A stretch of DNA of 64,000 nt from Kineococcus aurantiacus. GTDB taxonomy: Bacteria > Actinomycetota > Actinomycetes > Actinomycetales > Kineococcaceae. The notes under the pieces are model-generated. The model was not told where the DNA came from. It worked only from the letters and a program-made list of their open reading frames with translations, and made no database searches. Where the stretch lies: contig NZ_JACCBB010000001.1 of NCBI RefSeq assembly GCF_013409345.1, positions 620,001 through 684,000 on the forward strand, in the 5' to 3' direction. Shown in pieces: positions 32,593-42,625 of this stretch (its first letter is position 1; every line of letters starts with the position of its first letter). The translations under genes and the position numbers were made by a program.

Positions 32593-33435
32593 GTGACCAG
32601 GACCCTCACCGCACTCAGCGCCCGGCGGCGCCACCCTCTGGCCGTCGTCGTCCTGATCGCGCTGGCGCTCCTCCTCGTCGGCGGCCTCTACACGGCCCTG
32701 GCCCCCCGCGAGGCGCAGGCGACCACCGCGACGGCCTCGGCCGACGACATCGAGGCCGGCAAGAAGCTCTTCCTGGCCAACTGCTCCACCTGCCACGGCA
32801 TCAACGCCCAGGGCGGCGGCATCGTGGACGGCGCGAACCCGGGCCCCTCCCTCATCGGCGTGGGCGCCGCCTCGGTCGACTTCCAGGTCGGCACCGGCCG
32901 CATGCCGCTGGCCCAGTCCGGCGCGCAGGCCCCCGAGGTGGACAAGGTCCGCTTCTCGCAGGAGCAGATCGACCAGATGGCGGCGTACATCGCCTCCCTG
33001 GCCCCGGGCCCGGCCATCCCGACCGACGAGCAGCTCGACACCAGCACCGTCTCGGACGAGCAGCTGGCCGAGGGCGCCGCGATCTTCCGCACCAACTGCG
33101 CCATGTGCCACAACTCCCAGGGCAAGGGCGGTGCGCTGACGGCCGGCAAGTACGCCCCGGACCTGACCAACACCTCGGCCAAGCACATCTACGAGGCGAT
33201 GCAGACCGGCCCGCAGTCGATGCCGGTCTTCAACGACAACAACATCAGCTCCGAGGACAAGACGGCCATCATCGCCTGGCTGACCAACCGCAGCGGCACC
33301 GAGGACGTGCGCACCGACCCGGGCGGTCTCACGCTGGGGTCGCTGGGTCCGGTCTCCGAGGGCCTGGTCGCCTGGATCGCCGGCATCGGCGCCCTCATCG
33401 GCGTCTCCATCTGGCTGGGGATGAAGTCGTCCTGA
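32593..33435 (+). CDS. qcrC: Diheme cytochrome c subunit of the bc1 complex
   Basis: A 280-residue membrane-anchored diheme cytochrome c. One N-terminal helix (about 15-38) and one C-terminal helix (about 255-277) bracket two extracytoplasmic heme domains with C-S-T-C-H near 60 and C-A-M-C-H near 172. The two hemes replace soluble cytochrome c and pass electrons from the Rieske centre to CtaC. GTG 32593 has GGAAGCGAG about 12 bases upstream. It lies 77 bases after ctaE. Confidence 0.93.
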   Translation: MTRTLTALSARRRHPLAVVVLIALALLLVGGLYTALAPREAQATTATASADDIEAGKKLFLANCSTCHGINAQGGGIVDGANPGPSLIGVGAASVDFQVGTGRMPLAQSGAQAPEVDKVRFSQEQIDQMAAYIASLAPGPAIPTDEQLDTSTVSDEQLAEGAAIFRTNCAMCHNSQGKGGALTAGKYAPDLTNTSAKHIYEAMQTGPQSMPVFNDNNISSEDKTAIIAWLTNRSGTEDVRTDPGGLTLGSLGPVSEGLVAWIAGIGALIGVSIWLGMKSS

Positions 33436-33496
33436 TGACCACCTCGACGAGCAGCGACACCGCGACACACGTGAAGGAACCGGACGGGCAGGGAGC

Positions 33497-34528
33497 ATGA
33501 GCGACATCGAACGCGCCGACGAGGCGCACGGGCAGCCGGGGACGACCCTGGCCAAGCCCGGGGGCGGCGTTCCCGACCGCTTCGAGAACCCGGGTCTGCC
33601 GCCGCACAAGCACCGCATGGGCGACACCGACCCCCGGGCCGCCAAGCGCGCCGAGCGGCAGGTGGCCTTCTTCCTGCTGCTGTCGATCCTCGGCTCGATC
33701 GGGATCATCGTCTCGATCGTGGCGATCAAGTACGACGGCAGCTTCGACCGGATCAGCCTGTCGACCAAGGCCATCGGCCTGTCGATGTTCCTGTCCCTGT
33801 TCGCCCTCGGCGTCGGCGCCGTGCACTGGGCCAAGACGCTCATGCCCGACGACGAGCGCATCGACATGCGCCACCGCCAGCGCGGCACCACCGCCGAGCG
33901 CGAGGAGGCCGTGGCCATCCTCAAGGAGGGTGCCTCCGAGGCCGCCCTGGGCCGCCGGCCGCTGATCCGCAACACCCTGATCGGCGCCCTGGCGCTGTTC
34001 CCGATCCCCGCGGTCTTCTTCTTCCGCGACACCGGGCCGCTGCCGGGCAACCAGCTCTCCACCACCATGTGGACCGAGGGCACCTACCTGACCAAGGACC
34101 CCGAGGGTGGCCGCATCCGGGCCGCCGACGTGACCCTGGGCTCGGTCGTGCACGTCCTGCCCGAGGGCATCGAGGAAGTCGACCACCCGCTGAACGAGAA
34201 GGCCAAGTCCGCCGTCCTCATCATGCGGCTGGACCAGAACCTCCTCACCGAGAAGCAGAACGAGTGGGGGGTCGACGGCACCGTCGCCTACTCCAAGATC
34301 TGCACCCACATGGGCTGCCCCGTGGCCCTGTACGAACAGCAGACCCACCACCTGCTGTGCCCCTGCCACCAGTCGACCTTCGACCTGACGCAGGACTGCA
34401 AGGTGATCTTCGGCCCCGCCAAGCGGGCCCTCCCCCAGCTGCCGATCGCAGTGGACGACGAGGGTTACCTGGTGGCGACGAGCGGCTTCCACGAAGCCGT
34501 GGGCCCGAGCTTCTGGGAGCGCGGATGA
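33497..34528 (+). CDS. qcrA: Rieske iron-sulfur subunit of the bc1 complex
   Basis: A 343-residue actinobacterial-type Rieske protein. Three hydrophobic helices lie in the N-terminal ~200 residues. The Rieske domain has C-T-H-M-G-C near residue 268 and C-P-C-H-Q-S near 288, the 2Fe-2S ligands plus the disulfide cysteines. ATG 33497 follows a GGCAGGGAG ribosome site. The stop overlaps qcrB (ATGA at 34525-34528). Confidence 0.94.
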   Translation: MSDIERADEAHGQPGTTLAKPGGGVPDRFENPGLPPHKHRMGDTDPRAAKRAERQVAFFLLLSILGSIGIIVSIVAIKYDGSFDRISLSTKAIGLSMFLSLFALGVGAVHWAKTLMPDDERIDMRHRQRGTTAEREEAVAILKEGASEAALGRRPLIRNTLIGALALFPIPAVFFFRDTGPLPGNQLSTTMWTEGTYLTKDPEGGRIRAADVTLGSVVHVLPEGIEEVDHPLNEKAKSAVLIMRLDQNLLTEKQNEWGVDGTVAYSKICTHMGCPVALYEQQTHHLLCPCHQSTFDLTQDCKVIFGPAKRALPQLPIAVDDEGYLVATSGFHEAVGPSFWERG

Positions 34529-36198
34529 GCACCATCGACAAGGCGGCGGGCGGCGTCGCCAACTTCGCCGACGACACCGTCGGCGCGAGCAAGGTCGTCA
34601 ACGGGTTCGCCCGGAAGATCTTCCCCGACCACTGGTCGTTCATGCTCGGCGAGATCACGCTGTACAGCTTCGTGATCCTGCTCCTCACCGGGACGTTCCT
34701 GACGTTCTTCTACGAACCGAGCGCGGCCGAGACGACCTACACGGGCGGGTACATCCCCCTGACGGGTCAGCACGTCTCGGAGGCGTACGAGTCCTCCCTG
34801 CGGTTGTCGTTCGACATCCGCGGCGGTCTGCTCATGCGCCAGGTCCACCACTGGGCGGCGCTGGTCTTCGTGGCCGCGACGATCGTCCACATGGCCCGCG
34901 TGTTCTTCACCGGCGCCTTCCGCAAGCCGCGCGAGATCAACTGGGTCATCGGCTCGATCCTGGCCATCCTGGCGGTCTTCGAGGGCTTCACCGGCTACTC
35001 GCTGCCCGACGACCTGCTGTCCGGCACCGGGATCCGCATCGCCCAGGCGATCATCCTGGCCGTCCCGGTGGTCGGCAGCTACATCAGCTTCTTCCTCTTC
35101 GGCGGCGAGTTCCCCGGGACCGACTTCATCCCGCGGTTCTTCACCATCCACATCCTGCTGCTGCCGGCGGTCATCCTCGCGCTGGTCGCCGTCCACCTGA
35201 TGCTGGTCGTCGTGCACAAGCACACCCAGTACCCCGGGCCCGGGCGCACCGAGGACAACGTCGTCGGCTTCCCGCTCTTCCCGGTGTACATGGCCAAGGC
35301 CGGCGGGTTCTTCTTCATCGTCTTCGGCATCATCGCGGCGCTGGGTGCGCTGGTGCAGATCAACGCGATCTGGGCCTACGGCGCGTACGACCCCTCCCCC
35401 GTCACGGCCGGTTCGCAGCCGGACTGGTACATGGGCTGGCTCGACGGTGCCGTCCGCCTCACGCCGGGCTGGTTCGAGTTCAGCCTGTTCGGCTTCACCT
35501 TCTCGATGAACATCTTCATCCCGACCACCGTGGTGATCCTGTTCACGATGGGCGTGATGGTCCTCTACCCGTGGATCGAGCAGGCCGCGACGGGTGACCG
35601 CCGCGAGCACCACCTGCTGGACCGCCCGCGCAACCAGCCGACGCGCACCGCGCTCGGCGTCATGGCGCTGACGTTCTACATCCTGCTGTGGGTCTCGGGC
35701 GGCAACGACATCGTCGCCCACATGATGAGCCTGTCGATCAACGACATCACGCGGTCGCTGCGCGTCCTCATCTTCGTCCTGCCCGCCCTGGCGTTCGTGG
35801 TCACCAAGCGCATCTGCCTGGGGCTGCAGCGCAAGGACCGCGAGAAGGCGCTGCACGGCCGGGAGACGGGCCGCATCGTCCGCCTCCCCCACGGCGAGTT
35901 CATCGAGGTCCACGCCCCGCTGACCGAGCTGGAGCGCTGGACCCTCGTCCAGCACGACAACCTGCGACCCATGGAGATCGAAGACCGCGTCGACGCCGGC
36001 AACCCGGACACGCTGTACGGCAAGGTCCAGCGCCGCCTGTCGAAGTTCTACTTCGAGGACCGCGTCGAACCGGTGACGCCGGCCGAGCTGGCCGCGTCCC
36101 ACCACGACCACCACAACGCGCTCGAGACGGCTCACGCCGACGAGCTCGACCGTGGTGACAATCCGGCCATCGCGACGTCGCAGACGACGCACGGCTGA
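34525..36198 (+). CDS. qcrB: Cytochrome b subunit of the bc1 complex
   Basis: A 557-residue quinol-oxidising cytochrome b, fused as in actinobacteria with a long hydrophilic C-terminal extension (about residues 430-557, His-rich near the end). Heme-ligand His pairs lie in helices B and D (V-H-H-W and I-H-M near 110-125; T-I-H and V-H-L near 208-225). The Qo-site motif is P-D-W-Y-M-G-W, the actinobacterial form of PEWY. It oxidises menaquinol and feeds qcrA and qcrC. A strong terminator follows the stop. Confidence 0.94.
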   Translation: MSTIDKAAGGVANFADDTVGASKVVNGFARKIFPDHWSFMLGEITLYSFVILLLTGTFLTFFYEPSAAETTYTGGYIPLTGQHVSEAYESSLRLSFDIRGGLLMRQVHHWAALVFVAATIVHMARVFFTGAFRKPREINWVIGSILAILAVFEGFTGYSLPDDLLSGTGIRIAQAIILAVPVVGSYISFFLFGGEFPGTDFIPRFFTIHILLLPAVILALVAVHLMLVVVHKHTQYPGPGRTEDNVVGFPLFPVYMAKAGGFFFIVFGIIAALGALVQINAIWAYGAYDPSPVTAGSQPDWYMGWLDGAVRLTPGWFEFSLFGFTFSMNIFIPTTVVILFTMGVMVLYPWIEQAATGDRREHHLLDRPRNQPTRTALGVMALTFYILLWVSGGNDIVAHMMSLSINDITRSLRVLIFVLPALAFVVTKRICLGLQRKDREKALHGRETGRIVRLPHGEFIEVHAPLTELERWTLVQHDNLRPMEIEDRVDAGNPDTLYGKVQRRLSKFYFEDRVEPVTPAELAASHHDHHNALETAHADELDRGDNPAIATSQTTHG

Positions 36199-36208
36199 CG
36201 CACCCCAT

Positions 36209-36247
36209 GCAGAAGGGCCCCGAGCCACCGGCTCGGGGCCCTTCTGC
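36209..36247 (+). terminator. Strong terminator after qcrB
   Basis: An 18-bp perfect stem (left arm 36209-36226, right arm 36230-36247) starting 10 bases after the stop of the ctaE-qcrCAB unit. Confidence 0.88.
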
Positions 36248-36274
36248 GTGAGCCCCGCACCCGACCAGAACAGT

Positions 36275-36280
36275 TAGGCT
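36275..36280 (+). promoter_or_regulatory. -10 box TAGGCT for the SDR gene
   Basis: TAGGCT ends 8 bases before GTG 36289, placing a fresh leaderless promoter just after the qcrB terminator. Confidence 0.5.
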
Positions 36281-36288
36281 CTCGCCCC

Positions 36289-37050
36289 GTGACCAACCCC
36301 CTCGCCCCCGGCAGCCTCTCCGGCAAGCGCGTCCTCATCACCGGTTCCTCCCGCGGCATCGGCGCCCAGACCGCGACCTACGTCGCCGAGGCGGGCGCCT
36401 CCGTGGTGATCAACTACCGCAGCAAGGCCCCGCGCGCGGAGAAGCTCGTCCGGACGCTCGCCGAGGCCGGCGCGACGGCCGTCGCCGTCGGCGCCGACCT
36501 CACCGACCCCGCGTCGGTGACGGCGATGTTCGACCGGGCGCGCGAGGAGTTCGGCGGTCTGGACCTGCTGTTCCTCAACGCCTCCGGCGGGATGGAGCAG
36601 GGCATGGCCGAGGACTACGCGATGCAGCTCAACCGCGACGCGCAGGTCAACGCGCTGAAGACCGCACTGCCTCTGATGGCGCCCGGCTCGCGCATCGTCT
36701 TCGTGACGAGCCACCAGGCGCACTTCATCAACACCGTCGAGACGATGCCCGAGTACGAGCAGGTGGCCCGCAGCAAGCGCGCCGGCGAGGACGCGCTGCG
36801 CGAGCTGATCCCCACGATCGAGGCCGCGGGCGTGGAGTTCGTCGTCGTCTCCGGCGACATGATCGAGGGCACGATCACCGCGACCCTCCTCGAGCGCTCC
36901 AACCCCGGCGCCCTCGCCACCCGCAAGGAGGCGGCGGGCAAGCTGTACGACGTCGCCGAGTTCGCCGCCGAGGTGGCGCTGGCCGCGGTCGAGCCGGTCC
37001 CGGCCGACCACACGCGCTACGTCGGGGACATCTCCAGCTTCACCGGCTGA
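36289..37050 (+). CDS. Short-chain dehydrogenase/reductase-like protein
   Basis: A 253-residue Rossmann-fold SDR. The nucleotide motif T-G-S-S-R-G-I-G is near residue 15, and a basic residue in N-Y-R-S-K after strand 2 suggests NADP(H). N-A-S-G-G stands for the usual N-A-G. The active-site Ser is in V-T-S-H. The expected Y-x3-K is replaced by V-A-R-S-K, with a Tyr three residues before the Val, so the catalytic Tyr may be displaced or lost. Substrate unknown. It is isolated between the respiratory genes and ends in a convergent hairpin. Confidence 0.82.
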   Translation: MTNPLAPGSLSGKRVLITGSSRGIGAQTATYVAEAGASVVINYRSKAPRAEKLVRTLAEAGATAVAVGADLTDPASVTAMFDRAREEFGGLDLLFLNASGGMEQGMAEDYAMQLNRDAQVNALKTALPLMAPGSRIVFVTSHQAHFINTVETMPEYEQVARSKRAGEDALRELIPTIEAAGVEFVVVSGDMIEGTITATLLERSNPGALATRKEAAGKLYDVAEFAAEVALAAVEPVPADHTRYVGDISSFTG

Positions 37051-37057
37051 CGGGGCG

Positions 37058-37089
37058 CTGCGGCGTCAGACCGCGCGCTGACGCCGCAG
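37058..37089. terminator. Convergent hairpin between SDR and flippase-like gene
   Basis: An 11-bp perfect stem CTGCGGCGTCA / TGACGCCGCAG with 10-base loop, containing the stop codon of the minus-strand gene. Confidence 0.7.
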
Positions 37090-37980
37090 CCGCAGCAGCG
37101 CCACCCACGCCGGGGGGACGCGCAGCCAGAAGGTCAGGGCCCGGTGCAGCAGCGCCGCCGACAGGGCCGCCTCGGCCCCCAGGCCCGTCGCGACCAGGCC
37201 CGCGGCCAGCGCCGCCTCGGAGGCACCGATGCCCCCGGGGACCGGTACGGCCGCGGTCACCGCGGAGCTGCCGACGACGACGAGCACCAGCAGGGCGACG
37301 GGCGGTTCTCCCCCGACGGCCCGAGCGCAGCACGCCAGCGTGGCCGCGAACCCCAGCGGGACGGCCAGGTGCCCGGCCAGGGCGACCACGACGCGCACGG
37401 GGTGGGTCAGGACCCGCCGCAGCGCCGGCCACTCCGCCCGGACCGGCCGCACGACCTGGTCCACCGCGAACCGGCGCGCCCTCGGCCAGGAGCGGACGAC
37501 GAGCAGCCCGAGCAGGACGAGCAGCACCCCCGCGCCCAGGACCGGCCACGGCAGCGACACCGCGGTGTCGGGGTCCCGTCCCACCGCGACGAGGCAGCCG
37601 ACGATGAGCAGCCCCGTCACGACGAAGGACGTCGACTGCACGATGCCGATCGTCGTGGCCGCCACCGCCAGCGGCAGCCCGCGCTGCTGCAGGAAGCGGA
37701 CGGTCAGCGCCACCCCGCCGGTGCTGGACGGGGTGACGAGGTTGACGAAGGACGTCGCCAGCCACAGCGCCGCAGTCCGCCCGACGGGCAGCGGGACGGG
37801 CGACAACGCCGCCATGGACGCCACATTGCCGAACAACGGCACCAGCGAGCACGCGGCGGCCGCCCACACCCACCGCGCGTCGGCCGACCGCAGCCGCTCC
37901 CCCAGGTCGGCCGCCTCCAGCCGCCGGGCCAGCACGACGAGCGCGACGACGGTGGCGACGGCCAGGACGACGCGCCACAC
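37066..37980 (-). CDS. Lysylphosphatidylglycerol synthase TM-domain (UPF0104) protein
   Basis: A 304-residue membrane protein with about eight hydrophobic helices. It has the family pattern T-P-S-S-T-G-G-V-A-L-T-V near residue 85 and P-G-G-I-G-A-S-E-A-A near 245. This is the flippase-like domain of MprF without the synthetase part; free-standing members are often next to polyprenyl or glycolipid genes and their function is unproven. GTG 37980 is preceded by a G-rich stretch. The gene follows the L,D-transpeptidase on the same strand with a 23-base gap, so a cell-envelope role for the pair is plausible. Confidence 0.8.
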   Translation of the reverse strand: MWRVVLAVATVVALVVLARRLEAADLGERLRSADARWVWAAAACSLVPLFGNVASMAALSPVPLPVGRTAALWLATSFVNLVTPSSTGGVALTVRFLQQRGLPLAVAATTIGIVQSTSFVVTGLLIVGCLVAVGRDPDTAVSLPWPVLGAGVLLVLLGLLVVRSWPRARRFAVDQVVRPVRAEWPALRRVLTHPVRVVVALAGHLAVPLGFAATLACCARAVGGEPPVALLVLVVVGSSAVTAAVPVPGGIGASEAALAAGLVATGLGAEAALSAALLHRALTFWLRVPPAWVALLRLRRQRAV

Positions 37981-38003
37981 CCGGCGACCGGCCCCCCGTC
38001 GCC

Positions 38004-39236
38004 TCAGGCGTGCAGCGCGGAACCCTGCTGCCACTGCTCGTACGTCTCGTTCCACACGTTGAAGCCGTTGCCCGGCTCGATGGTGCGGTCGCTGCCGGTG
38101 TAGACGACGACGTCCCCCACCTTGGAGTTGTCGAACATCCACTTGGCGTTCTCGGTGCTCATCCCGGTGCAGCCGTGGCTCACGTTGGCCTTGCCCTGAG
38201 AGGCGACCGACCAGGGGGCGGCGTGCAGGAACTCCCCCGAGTTGGTCACGCGGAGCGCGTACTGGACGTCCACGTTATAGTAGTTCGGGTCGTCCTGCCC
38301 GATGCCGGTCGTCTCCGAGTTCATCTGCCGGGCCGCCTCCAGGCTCATGATCACCTTGGTGCCGCTGCGGGTGGTGAACTGCCCCCCGCTGCCGGACTGC
38401 CCCAGGGTCACCGGGATGGTCTTGAGCAGCTCACCGTCGCGGGTGACGGTCAGCGTGTGGGCGGCGATGTCGACGGTGCTGACCATGGCGGAACCGATGG
38501 TGAAGTCGATGTCGCGGGTCTTGCCCCACACCCCCGGGGACACCTCCACGGCCCCGAGGTCGACGTCGAGGTGCACGGCCGAGTGGGCCGGCCAGTACTG
38601 CGCGGGCCGGAACTCGACCTTGCTGTCCGACTGCCAGCTCCACGAGCCCTCGACGGCGTTCGGGCTGGCGGTGACCTTGAGGTTCTGCTCGACGACCGCC
38701 CGGCGGTCGTCGGCCACGGGTGAGTCGAAGGTGACGATGATCGGCATCCCCACGCCGACCTCCTTGCCGGCCAGCGGCGCGACCGCCGGGAACGCCGTCT
38801 CGGCCGGGGTCAGGGTCGTGAGGGTGGACTGGTGGGTCGTGGAGCCACCGGAGGCGCCCGCGGCGACGGCGTGCACCGAGTAGGCCGTCCCGGTCGTCAG
38901 CGTCGCCGAAGACGTCCAGGTGGTGCCGGCCGGGTCGAGCGCGCCGGCCAGCGGGGTCCCGTCGGCCGCGGTGACGGTGACGTCGGTCAGCGTGCCGTCG
39001 GTGACGGTGACGGTGACGGGCGCGTCGGGGCGGACATCCACGGCGGCGTCGGCGGGGGTGACGGTGATGGTCGCGGGCGTGGCCGACGGCGACGGCGAGG
39101 CGGAGGCCCCGGCCCCGGTGCCCACCGCGCCGGACTTGGACTGGCAGGCCGCGACGGCCGGGACGGCGGCTGCGGCCAGCAGCGCGCCGACCAGCGTCCG
39201 CCGGCGCAGGACGGTCGACGGCCCAGAGTGCTTCAT
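38004..39236 (-). CDS. L,D-transpeptidase lipoprotein
   Basis: A 410-residue exported enzyme forming 3-3 peptidoglycan cross-links. The lipoprotein signal ends in V-A-A-C near residue 31. Two Ig-like modules (about 55-125 and 135-245) precede the YkuD catalytic domain (about 250-380). The active-site motif is S-H-G-C-T-G-M-S with the catalytic Cys, and an upstream His lies in G-E-F-L-H-A-A-P. The C-terminal extension contains several aromatic residues. The layout matches mycobacterial LdtMt2. ATG 39236 has GGGGAGA about 11 bases upstream. Confidence 0.9.
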   Translation of the reverse strand: MKHSGPSTVLRRRTLVGALLAAAAVPAVAACQSKSGAVGTGAGASASPSPSATPATITVTPADAAVDVRPDAPVTVTVTDGTLTDVTVTAADGTPLAGALDPAGTTWTSSATLTTGTAYSVHAVAAGASGGSTTHQSTLTTLTPAETAFPAVAPLAGKEVGVGMPIIVTFDSPVADDRRAVVEQNLKVTASPNAVEGSWSWQSDSKVEFRPAQYWPAHSAVHLDVDLGAVEVSPGVWGKTRDIDFTIGSAMVSTVDIAAHTLTVTRDGELLKTIPVTLGQSGSGGQFTTRSGTKVIMSLEAARQMNSETTGIGQDDPNYYNVDVQYALRVTNSGEFLHAAPWSVASQGKANVSHGCTGMSTENAKWMFDNSKVGDVVVYTGSDRTIEPGNGFNVWNETYEQWQQGSALHA

Positions 39237-39374
39237 CACATGTCGTTCTCCCCCGGAGCGCGGACGCCCCCTCGTGTGTCCCCCGCCGGTCATGGTCGCA
39301 CCCGGACGGTCCATCCACAGGACGCCGCGCAGATCCGATCCGTTGCACCCGCGCAGGTCACGATCCGGTGAACG

Positions 39375-39416
39375 CAGGAGGGGCCCTGCACCGTCTCCGG
39401 TGCAGGGCCCCTCCTG
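39375..39416. terminator. Strong hairpin downstream of ctaF
   Basis: A 19-bp perfect stem with tetraloop TCTC, ending the minus-strand ctaC-ctaD-ctaF unit 10 bases after its last stop. Confidence 0.88.
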
Positions 39417-39426
39417 TCATGCGGGC

Positions 39427-39828
39427 TCAGTGGGCGTGCTCGCCCTTGTAGTACTCGAACACCCAGCCCACGATCATCGGGACGGAGATCACGACGCCGA
39501 TGAGCCAGAGCCACCAGCCGACCGCCACGCCGAAGAACGTGATCGCGCCACCGGCGGCCAGGTAGAGCGGCCACCAGGAGTGCGGGGAGAAGAAGCCCTG
39601 CTCCCCCGCGCCCTCGGAGATGTCGGCCCGCGGGTTGTCCTCGGGACGCTCGTCGATGCGCCGGGCCGTGATGGTGAGGTACGTGCCGACGAGGACGGCC
39701 AGCCCACCGGTGAGGAGCAGGGCGATGAAGCCCACCCACTCGTCCCAGCGGGTCAGCATCCCGTAGACGAAGGCGACGGGGATGAAGAACAGGATCCCGC
39801 CGGAGAACAGCCAGGTTTCAGGCTTCAT
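39427..39828 (-). CDS. ctaF: Actinobacterial cytochrome c oxidase subunit IV
   Basis: A 133-residue membrane protein with four hydrophobic helices, two at the N-terminus and two at the C-terminus, and the typical start M-K-P-E-T-W-L-F. The hydrophilic middle contains F-S-P-H-S-W-W-P-L. It is the small actinobacteria-specific subunit of aa3 oxidase. It lies 3 bases after ctaD, with GGAGGG inside the end of ctaD as the ribosome site. Confidence 0.92.
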   Translation of the reverse strand: MKPETWLFSGGILFFIPVAFVYGMLTRWDEWVGFIALLLTGGLAVLVGTYLTITARRIDERPEDNPRADISEGAGEQGFFSPHSWWPLYLAAGGAITFFGVAVGWWLWLIGVVISVPMIVGWVFEYYKGEHAH

Positions 39829-39831
39829 CGG

Positions 39832-41598
39832 TCAGTGCCCTCCGTGGACGTCTTCACGGCCGCGACGGTCCGAGCCGCCGTAGACCGCATCGAGCAGGTT
39901 GCCGCCACCGTCGTGGTTGTCGTGCGCCGCGACCTCGGGGTGGTGCAGGTCGAAGGCGGGACGCTCGGAACGGATGCGCGGCAGCGAGTGGAAGTTGTGC
40001 CGCGGCGGCGGGCAGGACGTCGCCCACTCCAGGGACGCGCCGTAGCCCCACGGGTCGTCCACGGTGACCTTCTCGCCGAAGCGGGCGGTCCGGTAGACGT
40101 TCCACAGGAACGGCAGGAAGGACAGACCCAGGATGAACGAGCCGATCGTCGAGATCTGGTTCATCGTGGTGAAGCCCTCACCGACGAGGTAGTCGGCGTA
40201 ACGGCGCGGCATGCCGGCCGCCCCCAGCCAGTGCTGGATGAGGAACGTCGTGTGGAACCCGACGAACAGCAGCCAGAAGTGCAGCTTGCCCCAGCCCTCG
40301 TGCAGCATCTTGCCGGTGAGCTTGGGCCACCAGAAGTAGAAGCCGGCGAACATCGCGAACACGACGGTGCCGAAGACGACGTAGTGGAAGTGCGCCACGA
40401 CGAAGTAGGAGTCGGACAGCTGGAAGTCCAGCGGCGGGGCGGAGAGGATGACGCCGGTGAGCCCCCCGAAGAGGAACGTCACGAGGAACCCGACGCTCCA
40501 CAGCATGGGCGTGTCGAAGGTCAGCGACCCGCGCCACATCGTCCCGAGCCAGTTGAAGAACTTCACGCCCGTCGGGACCGCGATGAGCATCGTCATGAAC
40601 GAGAAGAACGGCAGCAGGACCTTGCCGGTCACGTACATGTGGTGGGCCCAGACCGTCACCGACAGGCCGGCGATGGAGATGGTCGCGAAGACCAGGCCCT
40701 TGTAGCCGAAGACCGGCTTGCGGCTGAAGACCGGGAAGATCTCGGTGACGATGCCGAAGAACGGCAGCGCGATGATGTAGACCTCGGGGTGACCGAAGAA
40801 CCAGAACAGGTGCTGCCACAGGATCGGCCCGCCGTTGGCGGCCTCGAAGACGTGGGCGCCCATGATGCGGTCGGCGGCCAGGGCCAGCAGCGCGGCGGCC
40901 AGGACCGGGAAGGCCATCAGGACCAGCACGCTCGTGATGAGCGTGTTCCAGGTGAAGATCGGCATCCGGAACATCGTCATGCCGGGAGCGCGCATGCAGA
41001 TGATCGTGGTGATGAAGTTGACCGCGCCGAGGATGGTGCCGAAGCCGGAGAAGGCCAGGCCCATGACCCACAGGTTGCCGCCCAGCCCCGGGGAGTGGAC
41101 GACGTCGCTCAGCGGCGCGTAGGCGAACCAGCCGAAGGAGGCCGCACCGCTGGGGGTGAGGAACCCGGCCGCGGCGGTCAGACCACCGAAGAGGAACAGC
41201 CAGTAGGCGAACATGTTCAGCCGCGGGAACGCCACGTCCGGGGCGCCGATCTGCAGCGGCATGATCGCGTTGGCGAAGGCGGAGAACAGCGGCGTCGCGA
41301 AGAGCAGCAGCATCACCGTGCCGTGCATGGTGAACGCCTGGTTGTACTCGTTCTTGGTGTTGAACACCTGCATGCCGGGCTCGAACAGCTCGGCCCGGAT
41401 GAGCAGGGCCATGACGCCGGCGATGAGGAACCAGATGAACGAGGTGATGAAGTACAGGTTCCCGATGACCTTGTGGTCGGTCGAGGACAGCCAGTTGGCC
41501 ATGACGCGCCCGCGCGAGCGGGGCAGGACGGCGCCCAGCGGCTGCCGCGAGGTGACGCGCGCCGCGCCACCCGGCAGGTTGAAGCTCTCGGTGGCCAT
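39832..41598 (-). CDS. ctaD: Cytochrome c oxidase subunit I
   Basis: A 588-residue catalytic subunit of the aa3 oxidase with about 12 transmembrane helices. Heme a and a3-CuB ligands are visible: T-M-H-G-T near residue 90, W-F-F-G-H-P-E-V-Y near 271, the H-H pair in W-A-H-H-M-Y near 320 and H-F-H-Y near 407. The D- and K-channel elements (N near T-K-N-E-Y-N, T-G-K-V-L-L) also appear. It reduces O2 and pumps protons. The ATG shares one base with the ctaC stop (TGATG), and GGAGG precedes it. Confidence 0.96.
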   Translation of the reverse strand: MATESFNLPGGAARVTSRQPLGAVLPRSRGRVMANWLSSTDHKVIGNLYFITSFIWFLIAGVMALLIRAELFEPGMQVFNTKNEYNQAFTMHGTVMLLLFATPLFSAFANAIMPLQIGAPDVAFPRLNMFAYWLFLFGGLTAAAGFLTPSGAASFGWFAYAPLSDVVHSPGLGGNLWVMGLAFSGFGTILGAVNFITTIICMRAPGMTMFRMPIFTWNTLITSVLVLMAFPVLAAALLALAADRIMGAHVFEAANGGPILWQHLFWFFGHPEVYIIALPFFGIVTEIFPVFSRKPVFGYKGLVFATISIAGLSVTVWAHHMYVTGKVLLPFFSFMTMLIAVPTGVKFFNWLGTMWRGSLTFDTPMLWSVGFLVTFLFGGLTGVILSAPPLDFQLSDSYFVVAHFHYVVFGTVVFAMFAGFYFWWPKLTGKMLHEGWGKLHFWLLFVGFHTTFLIQHWLGAAGMPRRYADYLVGEGFTTMNQISTIGSFILGLSFLPFLWNVYRTARFGEKVTVDDPWGYGASLEWATSCPPPRHNFHSLPRIRSERPAFDLHHPEVAAHDNHDGGGNLLDAVYGGSDRRGREDVHGGH

Positions 41599-42551
41599 CA
41601 GTCCTCCTGCTCGTTCGAGACGACCGAGTCGGCCTGGACGTTGGCGAGCTCCTCGTCACCGGCCAGGGTCGTCGGCAGCGAACCGGTTTGGCCCGCCGCT
41701 GCGAGGTCGTCCAGGTGCTGCTGGTACTCCTCGGCCGAGACGACCTTCACGTTGAAGAGCATCTCGGAGTGGTACTCACCGCAGAGCTCGGCGCACTTGC
41801 CCTTGAAGTCGCCCTCCTTGGTGGGGGTCACCTGGAACTTGTTCGGGCTGCCCGGGATCATGTCCATCTTCATGAGGAACGCCGGGACCCAGAACGAGTG
41901 GATGACGTCACGGGAGTACAGGTCGAACTCGACCGTCTCGCCGACGGGCAGGTACAGCGTCGGGAGCTCGTTCTCCACGCCCGACTCGCCGCTGAGGTCG
42001 GCCTGGCGTCCGGTGTCGTAGACGCCCGGCTGCGCCGAGGTGCCGTTGCCCTCGAGGTAGTTGAAGTCCCAGGACCACTTCTTGCCGACGACCTGGATCG
42101 TGACGTCGGGGCTCTTGGAGGTGTCCAGGATGGCCTGCTGGTCGCGGGCCACGTAGTAGAAGAGGACACCGACCATCATGACCGGGACGATCGTGTAGAG
42201 GATCTCGATCGGCATGTTGTAGCGGACCTGGGCCGGCAGCTCGGGGTCGTTCTTGCGACGGCGGTACGCCACGACGCACCAGATCGTCAGGCCCCAGACC
42301 AGGATGCCGACGGCCAGCGCGGCGATCCACGAACCGTCCCAGAGCAGCGAGATGCGCTCGGTCATGTTCGTGGCGCCGATGCTGTCGTCCGGCAGGAAGA
42401 AGTTGCTCGCCGAGGCGTCCGGCCAGTCGGCCGCGCAGCCGCTCAGCAGAACGGTCGCCCCCCCGGTCAGGGCGCCGGCGACCAGCGCCTTGGGGGGACG
42501 GCGACGACGCGTCGCGCCCGAGTCTCGCGTGCCCAACGTCGGCCTTCCCAC
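41598..42551 (-). CDS. ctaC: Cytochrome c oxidase subunit II (lipoprotein)
   Basis: A 317-residue CuA subunit. A lipobox L-S-G-C near residue 32 follows R-R-R-R-P-P-K. Two transmembrane hairpin helices (about 60-82 and 100-122) precede the cupredoxin domain. The CuA site is H-S-F-W with [12 protein letters not shown] near residue 250, all ligands present. It accepts electrons from qcrC. The start is uncertain: GTG 42551 gives a normal-length signal region, but an upstream GTG close to the TAGTCT box at 42626 would add about 20 residues. Confidence 0.92.
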   Translation of the reverse strand: MGRPTLGTRDSGATRRRRPPKALVAGALTGGATVLLSGCAADWPDASASNFFLPDDSIGATNMTERISLLWDGSWIAALAVGILVWGLTIWCVVAYRRRKNDPELPAQVRYNMPIEILYTIVPVMMVGVLFYYVARDQQAILDTSKSPDVTIQVVGKKWSWDFNYLEGNGTSAQPGVYDTGRQADLSGESGVENELPTLYLPVGETVEFDLYSRDVIHSFWVPAFLMKMDMIPGSPNKFQVTPTKEGDFKGKCAELCGEYHSEMLFNVKVVSAEEYQQHLDDLAAAGQTGSLPTTLAGDEELANVQADSVVSNEQED

Positions 42552-42625
42552 GGTGCGTGCAGTGAACGGGGACGAATCGTGTCCGTGACGCGTTGGTCCT
42601 GGGCAGGCTCGTCCCTCCGACACAG

